NCBI RefSeq assembly: GCF_001704615.3
Contig: NZ_CP029397.2
Span: forward strand, 2,232,001-2,296,000
Source of the DNA: Acinetobacter defluvii
GTDB taxonomy: Bacteria; Pseudomonadota; Gammaproteobacteria; Pseudomonadales; Moraxellaceae
DNA length: 64,000 nt
Direction of reading: 5' to 3'
This document shows, piece after piece, positions 37,231-44,848 of this stretch. Under the pieces are notes generated by a model that worked only from the letters and a program-made list of their open reading frames with translations, was not told the origin of the DNA and ran no database searches. Every line of letters starts with the position of its first letter. The first letter of the stretch is position 1. The position numbers and the translations under genes were made by a program.

Positions 37231-38407
37231 AAAATTTAAATATTTCCTTTGCTTTTTCAATTGTTTTAGGGCCGATCCCTTGCACACCAGACAATTGTCC
37301 AAGTGTTAAGCCCTTATTTTTGACTCTTGCCACTACAATGGCTTTAGCCACATCCCGTTTGACATTAAGTAATGCTTCGATTTCATCTAATGAAACCTCA
37401 GTAATTAATAGTTGAGTAGTTACCTTTTCTAAATCAATATTCAGATATTCCAAAAGATCAGCAAGCATTAAATAAATGTGAAAAATAGTTTTTGTTGCTT
37501 CCAATTGGGATACTTCTGCATGGACACCCTTACAAGTTAATGTGTAATCAGCAGCCATCCAACTGCCTAAATAATCTAGATGGGATTTAGCCATCTCTTT
37601 ATTACTTTTCGACTCGATAGAAATATCCATGAATCTCCAAATTCGGTTTATATACTGATTTTGTTTAAAAGTACGTCCATTAATATTTTCATCAGTAGCT
37701 GGATATAATCTATCTGCTAAATTTTCTAGTAACCGCCTACATGTTGCTAATGCTTGAGACCATTCTTCTTTAGAATCAGAGGAAATAGAACGAAAGGCTA
37801 ACATAAGTTGTTCAGCAATTTCAGGATCTAAATCAAGCAACTTGTCATCTACTGCATTTTTTAAAAGATCAAAACCTGAAATTATAGTTCCTGAAAATTT
37901 AAGTTTGTTATACAAGTCACTCAAATATTTATGACACTCGCCTTTAGCATAAGCTAAACGCTCATTTACATTATTTAAGTATAAAGATTTATCATTACCA
38001 TGCTTTTTTAAATAAGGTAGATGATCTTCAATGTGATGAATTGATTTTTCTAATCCACCTGTACTTGGATTAGTCTTAATTCGAAGAAAATTTGTCGTGA
38101 AAATAAATTGAATATCAATACCAACTTTCGTTAAACGATCTAGAAATACTTTATAATCTTCACTATTTATATTAACCTGTTCTTTTTTTTCATTATCTTC
38201 AACTATTTTAGTAAGTATTTTTTTTAATGGATCAATAAACTTTTGATTTCCAAGCTCAATTTCCGCCCAAATATAATAATTAGTTTCTTCCAATAAGTTT
38301 GCAGCTCTCGATAGTTTTTGAACACCTACCGTTATGCTTCCTTTTGGAGATTCTAGTTCTTTAATCCCATCTTCAATAATTTTTAATGCTTCTTCTTTCT
38401 TATCCAC
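37229..38407 (-). CDS. Uncharacterised protein with C-terminal helix-hairpin-helix, possibly defence-related
   Basis: About 392 residues from a GTG at 38407 (AAGG 9 bases upstream); the frame is open to a TTG at 38446. I do not recognise a named family. The N-terminal 60 residues (SITVGVQKLSRAANLLEE, then WAEIELGN) recall the AbiTii-type N-terminal domain of phage-defence proteins. The middle contains CRRLLENLADRLYPA, NRIWRFMD and KGVHAEVSQLEA, a helical HEPN-like pattern seen in uncharacterised defence-island proteins. The last 60 residues hold two helix-hairpin-helix units (LLNVKRDVAKAIVVAR, LSGVQGIGPKTIEKAKEIF), which normally bind DNA or RNA backbone non-specifically. The gene is more AT-rich than its gatB neighbour and stands alone, which suggests acquisition. 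All functional statements here are inference. Confidence 0.7.
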   Translation of the reverse strand: MDKKEEALKIIEDGIKELESPKGSITVGVQKLSRAANLLEETNYYIWAEIELGNQKFIDPLKKILTKIVEDNEKKEQVNINSEDYKVFLDRLTKVGIDIQFIFTTNFLRIKTNPSTGGLEKSIHHIEDHLPYLKKHGNDKSLYLNNVNERLAYAKGECHKYLSDLYNKLKFSGTIISGFDLLKNAVDDKLLDLDPEIAEQLMLAFRSISSDSKEEWSQALATCRRLLENLADRLYPATDENINGRTFKQNQYINRIWRFMDISIESKSNKEMAKSHLDYLGSWMAADYTLTCKGVHAEVSQLEATKTIFHIYLMLADLLEYLNIDLEKVTTQLLITEVSLDEIEALLNVKRDVAKAIVVARVKNKGLTLGQLSGVQGIGPKTIEKAKEIFKF

Positions 38408-38543
38408 TTCGCAAAGCCTTAATATTTGATAATTAATACTTAACAATATAATATAAAATCAATTCCTTATGTGATTAAAATAATAATTTTCGGATATAGA
38501 ATTTAATCATAAAATCAACCTAACACTGCAGACACAAAACAAC

Positions 38544-39161
38544 ATGACCATCAAAAAAGTAAGCTCCATCGACAAACTTGAAGAACTTGGACGTATCCGC
38601 CTATCAAAAACCTTTTTTATGCGTGATTTTTTATATAGCGAAATCGCTAATTGGTATGGTATACAAAACTTTCCTGACCACCCTGATATTGCCATTCGTA
38701 CAGGAACACAGCTCTGTGAGCAACTGCTCGAACCTCTACAAGACAAATTTGGACGGCTGGAAATTCGTTCTGCTTATCGCTCGCCTGCTGTCAATCAATT
38801 AGGCAATGAAAATAACCATAACTGCGGTAACAATGAAAGTAACTATGCGAGCCATATTTGGGACTATCCGAATGAACATGATTACGGTGCAACAGCATGT
38901 ATCGTGATTCCATCGCTTATCGAACTTATTGAAAAAGACACCGCAAATTGGAAACAAATCGCCTATTGGATTCATAACCATTTGCCCTATAGCCATATGC
39001 AATTTTTTAAACGTAAAGATACCTTCTGCGCCTTTAATTTATCTTGGCATGAACAACCGAGAAAAGAGATTTATAGTTTTATTACAGGCTATAAAGGCAA
39101 TTTAAAAGTTACTCCTGAACCAAATCCTGAATATGAAAAGTTTTATCCTGATCTCATTTAA
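38544..39161 (+). CDS. Peptidase M15-like protein
   Basis: A 205-residue protein without a signal peptide. The LEIRSAYRSPAVNQLGNE segment near residue 75 and a later HIWDYPNEHDYGATACIV resemble the SGYRSxxxN...HxxGxAxDI core of M15-type D,D-peptidases, but the canonical zinc ligands are not cleanly matched (H...D...GATACIV instead of HxxGxAxD). A C-terminal H-N-H-L-P-Y-S-H-M-Q might supply a histidine. It could be a degenerate or divergent M15 enzyme or a binding protein of that fold. Flanked by the HhH gene (divergent) and a terminator. Confidence 0.65.
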   Translation: MTIKKVSSIDKLEELGRIRLSKTFFMRDFLYSEIANWYGIQNFPDHPDIAIRTGTQLCEQLLEPLQDKFGRLEIRSAYRSPAVNQLGNENNHNCGNNESNYASHIWDYPNEHDYGATACIVIPSLIELIEKDTANWKQIAYWIHNHLPYSHMQFFKRKDTFCAFNLSWHEQPRKEIYSFITGYKGNLKVTPEPNPEYEKFYPDLI

Positions 39162-39237
39162 AATGCATGCTCGCCCCATTATAAACAGTATTATTAGCAA
39201 CTAAAGACACAACCATTTTCAAAATTTATTTTTCTAT

Positions 39238-39265
39238 AAAAAGACCTGAAAAATCAGGTCTTTTA
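39238..39265. terminator. Bidirectional terminator between convergent genes
   Basis: AAAAGACCTGA pairs with TCAGGTCTTTT around an AAAA loop, between the M15-like gene and the LprI-family gene. Confidence 0.9.
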
Positions 39266-39278
39266 CTCTCATTCTTTA

Positions 39279-39662
39279 TCAAAGCGAAGCTAAATTTTCC
39301 AATTCATTCGCCCTTTTTAATGTTTCATTCATCACACAATTGGCACTTTTTACTTGAGCAATCGTGCCACCATTCGGGTCTAAGTAAAACTTACAATTTG
39401 CATCACGATATTTGATCCATAAACGTTGCGCTGTTTGTAACTCTTGCTTACGGGTTTTACTCTGCTTTGATATTAAACCATTATATGCTTTGTTTAAACG
39501 GGCATCCTGACGAGCCGTTTCATTCGATAAACACTGCACCATCGTGGCAGTATTGCCTGCTTTATTCATACATATTGTATATTGATTACTTACTTTTGAA
39601 TCTGCATAAGCAGCTTGCAAACCAAGTATAAGCAATGAACTTGTAACCATTAATTTTTTCAT
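39279..39662 (-). CDS. LprI/DUF1311-family exported protein
   Basis: A 127-residue protein with a signal peptide (KKLMVTSSLLILGLQAAYA-D). The mature part has the DUF1311 pattern: C-x-N-K, a QCLSNETARQDARLNKAYN motif and RLWIKYRDANCKFY, with cysteines probably in disulfides. LprI of Mycobacterium inhibits lysozyme; whether this one does is unknown. Its ATG overlaps the stop of the upstream gene by one base, so the pair is translationally coupled. Confidence 0.85.
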   Translation of the reverse strand: MKKLMVTSSLLILGLQAAYADSKVSNQYTICMNKAGNTATMVQCLSNETARQDARLNKAYNGLISKQSKTRKQELQTAQRLWIKYRDANCKFYLDPNGGTIAQVKSANCVMNETLKRANELENLASL

Positions 39663-40186
39663 TATTGCTCTCTCACCACACCCAATTTATTCCAAATATC
39701 TGGCGTTAAAAACGTCATCACTAATTTATTTAAGTCGATATATTTTAAAACACCATTTAACTGCTGCTTGATCTCGGGGGTTTTTAAAATTTCCTCACCT
39801 GTAATGCTGCCTAACTCCTGAAAACTATCACCCACCGCTTGCAAACCCTCAGCCTTAATCACGGCTTGTGCTTGCGTAGAACATTGCTCGGTTAAAATAC
39901 GTTGTAAAGTCTGCGCCAAACTTTTATCCAAAGCTGTTTTTTGTTCAGGTGTCACATGACTAAAAGCTTTTAAATCAGGATGTTGTGCTAAAGCAGTAAA
40001 TGTCCATTGCAATACAGTGGTTTTGTCGGCTGCGGTGGTTGATTTCACCAAACATTCACTGAGTTGATCGACTGCCTGCCCTGCAACTGCAAATTGTGTC
40101 GTGCCCAATAATGCACAAGCCAATAAAGCAGACTGCGTATGACGAGAAATTTTTTGTACAAAAGAACGAGAAACAAGGCGTGACAT
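39662..40186 (-). CDS. Exported protein of unknown function, paired with the LprI-family gene
   Basis: A 174-residue protein with a long basic N-terminus and signal peptide ending at VAG (ALLACALLGTTQFAVA). The mature part has two cysteines (SECLVK, TEQCST), is helical, and ends in a conserved-looking YIDLNKLVMTFLTPDIWNKLG. I do not recognise the family. The one-base overlap with the LprI-family gene suggests the two exported products work together or are made in fixed ratio. Confidence 0.75.
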   Translation of the reverse strand: MSRLVSRSFVQKISRHTQSALLACALLGTTQFAVAGQAVDQLSECLVKSTTAADKTTVLQWTFTALAQHPDLKAFSHVTPEQKTALDKSLAQTLQRILTEQCSTQAQAVIKAEGLQAVGDSFQELGSITGEEILKTPEIKQQLNGVLKYIDLNKLVMTFLTPDIWNKLGVVREQ

Positions 40187-40291
40187 CAGCCGAACTCCAA
40201 AAATATATAGGTTATTTTTAGCATAGATCAGACAAATAGACCTGTTAGAACTGTGTAAACTTACTTAAAGCAAAAAAGTAGGTTGGCTTAT

Positions 40292-40331
40292 TCACCTTTA
40301 AAGAGAAGAGCTGATAAATTCAGCTCTTCTC
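40292..40331 (-). terminator. Terminator after the frameshifted exported-protein gene
   Basis: GAGAAGAGCTGA (40303-40314) pairs over 12 bp with TCAGCTCTTCTC (40320-40331). On the minus strand it is followed by TTTAAAGG, a short T run. Confidence 0.65.
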
Positions 40332-40373
40332 TTGCGTCAGATTGTATTGACCATCCTCACTTCTCATGATGAT

Positions 40374-41016
40374 CTATAAGTTAATTTCAACCAATTTCGT
40401 ATTCACTTTATAATCGCTCAGTTTTAAATTTTCACAAGCATTTGAGCGGATTGTGGTCATGATTAAAATATTTTGATAAGGCATCATATTAAAATAACCT
40501 TGTTGATTATTATGAGTTTTACAACTTTCCTCATCAACGGCAGCACTTACATCTTGCTCTTCCAAACGACTTAAAGTTTTAACATTCCAACCATCAATAA
40601 CAATAACAACTTTCTCTCCCTCCATTGCACCTTGACCAGAAGAAGCATTTTGTACTTCAAAAATATTAAAAGTTCGTCCTTGCGCATAATATTCAAATAT
40701 TTGAAATGTATTGGTTTGCCCACCAAAATCTAAAATTTTAGATTGTTTTAATTTGGGACGCGTAAGAATATAGCCTCCCCAAAAATTACGTGCAGATTCA
40801 TTAAAATATGCACTGGATAAATAAGCTTCTTCACCTGATTTTAAATACACTTTTTTGCGTATTTTCAACTTTAATATTTCTAGACGGATTCGCAGCCGAT
40901 GCTTGAATATTATTGATCCATTGAATGATTTGTGCTTGGCTTGGTTCTACGGAAAATACCACATGGCTATTAAGAAAAAGCACACTTGCAACTAAAAGCT
41001 GAAGAAAATAACGCAT
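40374..41016 (-). pseudogene. Exported protein gene with a frameshift in a poly-A run
   Basis: The first frame starts at 41016 with a signal peptide (FLQLLVASVLFLNSHVVFS) and stops after 61 residues at 40831. A second frame, lacking any start better than TTG, runs from 40868 to 40374 for 164 residues. They overlap at a run of six A on the coding strand (40851-40856). Removing one A joins them into a single protein of about 213 residues, reading ENTQK then VYLKSGEEAYLSS. Either a real frameshift, a phase-variable tract or an assembly error. The function is unknown; the mature part has two cysteines and a FWGGYILTR segment. Confidence 0.7.
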
Positions 41017-41125
41017 AACGTCCCTGTTAAAATAAAAATGCTATCAACAAGTTTATGTTTTTATTCAATATAAATCTACTGTCAATGCGCCAAGAGAAAG
41101 CTCAAATAAATGCTTTCTCTATTTT

Positions 41126-42148
41126 TCACTTCAACTCCTCCAGCAAACTCGGAAAAATCAAACCATCTGCATTGATTTCCGTTTTGTACACACCATTTTG
41201 CACATTGAATTTATTGACATGATAAGTTGATCCATAAATAGAATCAAAGCCTGCACCTTTGCGAAACACCTTTTTATTCGCTGCCAAATCAAGTAAATGT
41301 GTCCCCTCAATAAACTGAGCATATTGTGTTGGATCAACCCCAACTTTATTTGCCATGATCTTTACCGCATCATCATGTGTGGCAGGATCATTAATATATT
41401 TAACTGTTTTATCCCACACTTGAATGATTTTTTTCCATTCTTCTTTATGTGCAGATAAATGACTCATATTCACTGTTAAAGTGTCATAAATCAGTCCTGG
41501 TTTATCCTTAGAACTGTAGATAATTTTAGAGCCTGCCACTGACTTTAAAGCTTGATTGGCGACAGGTTGCCACACGGCGATTGCAGATATTTCAGGACTG
41601 GCAAAAACTTGGGGTAATTCATTGGTCATCGAATTCACCAATTTCACATCCTCTTGTTTAAACTTAGCATCCTCCAAAGCACTGGAAAGTAACAAGTGAT
41701 CCACCAAGCCTTTTTCTACTGCAACTGCTTTACCTTTTAAATCCTGAATGCTGTTCACCCCTGCTTTGGCAATCATCACATCGTTGCCTGCGGAATAATC
41801 CGTTGCCATAATCATGATGCCCTGTGTACCACCTGATGCAATCACCAAATTATCACCATTTGACACAGACACGGCATCAAGTTGATTGGCTGAAAAGGCG
41901 TTGATCGATGCAGAATAATCAAACCATTTAAATTCAACATTTAAACCTGCTTCTTTGAGCCAACCTTTTTCAATAGCAACCTGCCAAGCCACCCATCCCG
42001 GCCAATCACTATAGCCAATGCTAATCGGTTGTGTATCTGGCGTTGCACTGGCACTGCTTTGTTTCTCAGGTATTTTTGCAGTGTTATCACATGCACTGAG
42101 TAATATTGTCGTCATGACAGAAATCGCCATGAATGTAGGTTTGATCAT
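41126..42148 (-). CDS. ABC-type substrate-binding lipoprotein (NitT/TauT-like)
   Basis: A 340-residue periplasmic lipoprotein with lipobox LLSAC at about residue 20. The body is of the NMT1/SsuA-like class II binding fold: ISIGYSDWPGWVAWQVAIEKG, SANQLDAVSVSNGDNL, DLKGKAVAVEKGLVDHLLL. Such proteins bind small amides, sulfonates, nitrate or pyrimidines. Its ATG overlaps the allophanate hydrolase TGA by 4 bp (ATGA), so it probably serves urea- or amide-derived nitrogen uptake. No permease or ATPase gene is adjacent. Confidence 0.85.
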   Translation of the reverse strand: MIKPTFMAISVMTTILLSACDNTAKIPEKQSSASATPDTQPISIGYSDWPGWVAWQVAIEKGWLKEAGLNVEFKWFDYSASINAFSANQLDAVSVSNGDNLVIASGGTQGIMIMATDYSAGNDVMIAKAGVNSIQDLKGKAVAVEKGLVDHLLLSSALEDAKFKQEDVKLVNSMTNELPQVFASPEISAIAVWQPVANQALKSVAGSKIIYSSKDKPGLIYDTLTVNMSHLSAHKEEWKKIIQVWDKTVKYINDPATHDDAVKIMANKVGVDPTQYAQFIEGTHLLDLAANKKVFRKGAGFDSIYGSTYHVNKFNVQNGVYKTEINADGLIFPSLLEELK

Positions 42149-43956
42149 AGTGCAATTTCTCCGATTGAATGACTTTTAGATTGTGTTGGGGCAGCTTGTA
42201 AGGAATGAATATAGGCACGCCATCCTCCTAAATGGCTGATATTGGTGGCATCGACGAGTGCATACGCTTCGCAAATAAAGCCTTTGACCCATGTGCCATC
42301 TGCAAGTTGTACATTACCAATGCCTAAAGGTGCAGGCACTTCTGCCACGATTGCACCAAAATTTGCCAATGGAATGTCCCAGACTTCGAGTTCAATCGCA
42401 TGTCCATCCTTTTGTACATATTGCAAACCGGGTTTCGGTGGCACAGTATTTTTGAGCGCAAATAATTGATAATGGGCTGCTGAAGTGGTTTTTTGTCGTA
42501 AAGTTCCACCGCGTGTGGTCAGTTGGAAATTCAATGGCATTCCTGTGAGATGTGCGCCAACTACTGCAAGTTTTACGAAATGTTGCGAATGAATATGGAT
42601 TGTTTTTTGATAAGACTGTGTGGATGTCCCTAAGTTGAGCTGTACATGCGTCTGCCAAGTTTGTGCGAAATTTGCTAAAGCTTGATCCATCCACGCTTGC
42701 GCAATAAAGGTCACACCACTTGGCAAAGCATCACCACGAATCACATTCGGCACAGCAATGGCAGATAAATCCGCAAAATTAACAAAATTGGTATATGCCC
42801 CCATGTGGCTATTTTTTACGATTGGATCAGCCTCAACCTCCGCAATTTTATAAATGGTCGGTGAAGTGGGTACCATCAAAGCATCATACGCAGCTAAAAC
42901 TAAATTAATTTTTCGTGCCAGTTCTGCTCGTGTATATTCCGCTTGCATTGCATCTGTGGCTTGAAACTTATCCGCTTGGGCAATGATGTGTGCGATCACA
43001 GGATGCGCTTGTTCACGACGGATCATACGCTCCACTGCAACCGTACGCTCTGCCACCCATGCCTCATTGTAGAGTGCTTGTGCCAACTGATTAAAAATAG
43101 AAAAATCAATTTTCTCCACTTGATAGCCAAGTGCTTCCACACGTTCTATGGCGATTTGGAAAGCTTTTTCAGTCTCTACATCGCCATAAAACTCAAGCTG
43201 TGCAGGAATGGCAATTTTACCTTTAGAAAATTGACTCGGCACATGGGCAGGATGTTGCCGTGAATAGGCATCATTTTCATCATAGCCTTGCATGATCTGT
43301 GCAGCTTGCCATGCGTCATCCACAGTCAAGGCAAAAATAGAAATCACGTCAATGGTGCGACAAGCAGGAATCAAACCTGTAGTAGAACACCAACCTTTGG
43401 TCGGCTTTAAACCGACAATATTATTATGTCCTGCAGGCACTCGCCCCGAACCTGCGGTATCCGTACCAAGTGCAAAGGGTACACATCCATTCGCCACCAC
43501 CACCGCAGATCCTGAACTTGAACCACCACTAATATATTCAGGATTAAAACTATTTTTCACCGCACCGAAAGGTGAGCGCACACCGACCAAACCTGTGGCA
43601 AATTGATCTAAATTAGTCTTGCCAATCACAATCGCACCCGCAGCTTTGAGTTTTTCGACCACAACCGCATCGTGTTCAGCCAGATAACTGACTTCTATAC
43701 AAGCTGCCGTAGTATGAAAACCTGCGACATCAATGTTATCTTTCACTGCAAATGGAATCCCATACAAAGGCAATGCCGCACTATCTTTAGTTGTTAAATG
43801 TGCAATTTGCCGCTTTAAAAGTTCAGGACTTGCCAACTCTATCCACGCGTGGTCATGGTTTTCAATATTTGCAACATAATCATATAAATCAATAACTTGA
43901 ATCTGCTGTTCCGCATAGGCTATTTGCCAGTCTTGAATCGTCCATTGCTTTTGCAT
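42145..43956 (-). CDS. atzF: Allophanate hydrolase
   Basis: A 603-residue enzyme that splits allophanate to ammonia and CO2, the last step of urea carboxylase/cyanurate pathways. The N-terminal amidase-signature domain holds the catalytic Lys at K72 (PFAVKDNI), the cis-Ser in GGSSSGSA (about 147) and the nucleophile in DTAGSGRVPA (S170). The C-terminal 150 residues match the separate allophanate-hydrolase tail domain (KLAVVGAHLTGMPLNFQL, EVPAPLGIGNVQLADG). GAGGAAG before the ATG. The urea carboxylase gene that normally accompanies it is not in the window. Confidence 0.92.
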   Translation of the reverse strand: MQKQWTIQDWQIAYAEQQIQVIDLYDYVANIENHDHAWIELASPELLKRQIAHLTTKDSAALPLYGIPFAVKDNIDVAGFHTTAACIEVSYLAEHDAVVVEKLKAAGAIVIGKTNLDQFATGLVGVRSPFGAVKNSFNPEYISGGSSSGSAVVVANGCVPFALGTDTAGSGRVPAGHNNIVGLKPTKGWCSTTGLIPACRTIDVISIFALTVDDAWQAAQIMQGYDENDAYSRQHPAHVPSQFSKGKIAIPAQLEFYGDVETEKAFQIAIERVEALGYQVEKIDFSIFNQLAQALYNEAWVAERTVAVERMIRREQAHPVIAHIIAQADKFQATDAMQAEYTRAELARKINLVLAAYDALMVPTSPTIYKIAEVEADPIVKNSHMGAYTNFVNFADLSAIAVPNVIRGDALPSGVTFIAQAWMDQALANFAQTWQTHVQLNLGTSTQSYQKTIHIHSQHFVKLAVVGAHLTGMPLNFQLTTRGGTLRQKTTSAAHYQLFALKNTVPPKPGLQYVQKDGHAIELEVWDIPLANFGAIVAEVPAPLGIGNVQLADGTWVKGFICEAYALVDATNISHLGGWRAYIHSLQAAPTQSKSHSIGEIAL

Positions 43957-43968
43957 ACTGAATCTTCC

Positions 43969-44518
43969 TCATGTTTCTTTATTTGGTAAAATCGGCGGCA
44001 TCACTACATCCATCAACTCTAAATGCCCTTTGCCCCCCATTTGAGTGCGATAAATTGTGCTGAAATCAGTCAAAGTTCACTGCTCACACCTTGCACTAAC
44101 CTGACTTGTAAAATCTTTTGCTCATCCAAGTGGATAGGTAATGAGTGAATCACTTGTGTTAAAAATGTTTTTGTAAATCAAATAATTGGTTACACAGTGT
44201 ACTGTGTTTATGCTCGTACAATAACGTCACAGGTCTCCCCATCACTGCATTACGCAGATCTATTCAGCGATTAAATGTTTATCGATCATGTCAACACTGG
44301 CTTGCGAATGACTTTCATAATATTGATCTACACTTTTTTGATCTAGTACGAGCAACGTCACTTCAGGTACAGTTACAGGGACCCGCACTAACTTGGTTTT
44401 CGGCGCAGATTTATCTTTTATGTACTTGTTTAATATGTAAGCCTGCACGAACACTCAATAATTCAATGATGAATTTTTTAAGTGGATGCCTGTTGTTTTT
44501 TGCTGTTGAAGTATTCAT
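43969..44518 (-). pseudogene. Decayed gene upstream of atzF
   Basis: A good start is present: ATG 44518 with AAAGGAG 6 bases upstream. It opens a 35-residue frame (STAKNNRHPLKKFIIELL, VRAGLHIKQVHKR) that stops at 44411. Other frames continue: a 64-residue one from 44454 to 44260 (VRVPVTVPEVTLLVLDQKSV), a piece reading LRNAVMGRPVTLLYEHKH, and a last one ending VMPPILPNKET at 43969 just before atzF. Several frameshifts and stops would be needed to join these. I cannot name the ancestor; a transport or regulatory gene of the atzF cluster is possible. Confidence 0.4.
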
Positions 44519-44848
44519 CTGCATCTCCTTTGGTATTACAAAATTGAGTTTTTTAATACTTAGATAAATGCAGAAAGCATGCCAATTTTTCTTTGAGAAA
44601 TAACAAGAAAATAGAGCTAAAACGCCTAGTTTTTGGGCAATATTTATTTTTATAGATTACATGCTAAATTGCAGTGCATTAAAAAGCTTACAATAAAAAA
44701 TGATTTGCTCTATGCAATAGATTCTTCATAGCTTTCTAATCAATTATCCTCAAGCTAAAAAACATGCGCTTGATATAGCAATCCTATTCAGCAAACGCTA
44801 TGCTTTTCGCTAATGGAGAGCAAATCATACAATCGTGAGTGACTACCA
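44519..44848. other. AT-rich intergenic region
   Basis: Separates the decayed gene from the lipase-like lipoprotein gene, which diverge. No reading frame or clear hairpin was found; promoters for both sides are expected here. Confidence 0.5.

Noticed and set aside
34227..43956. gatA and atzF as a recent gene duplication
   Set aside because: They share only the broad amidase signature; lengths, C-terminal domains and neighbours differ as expected for two old families.
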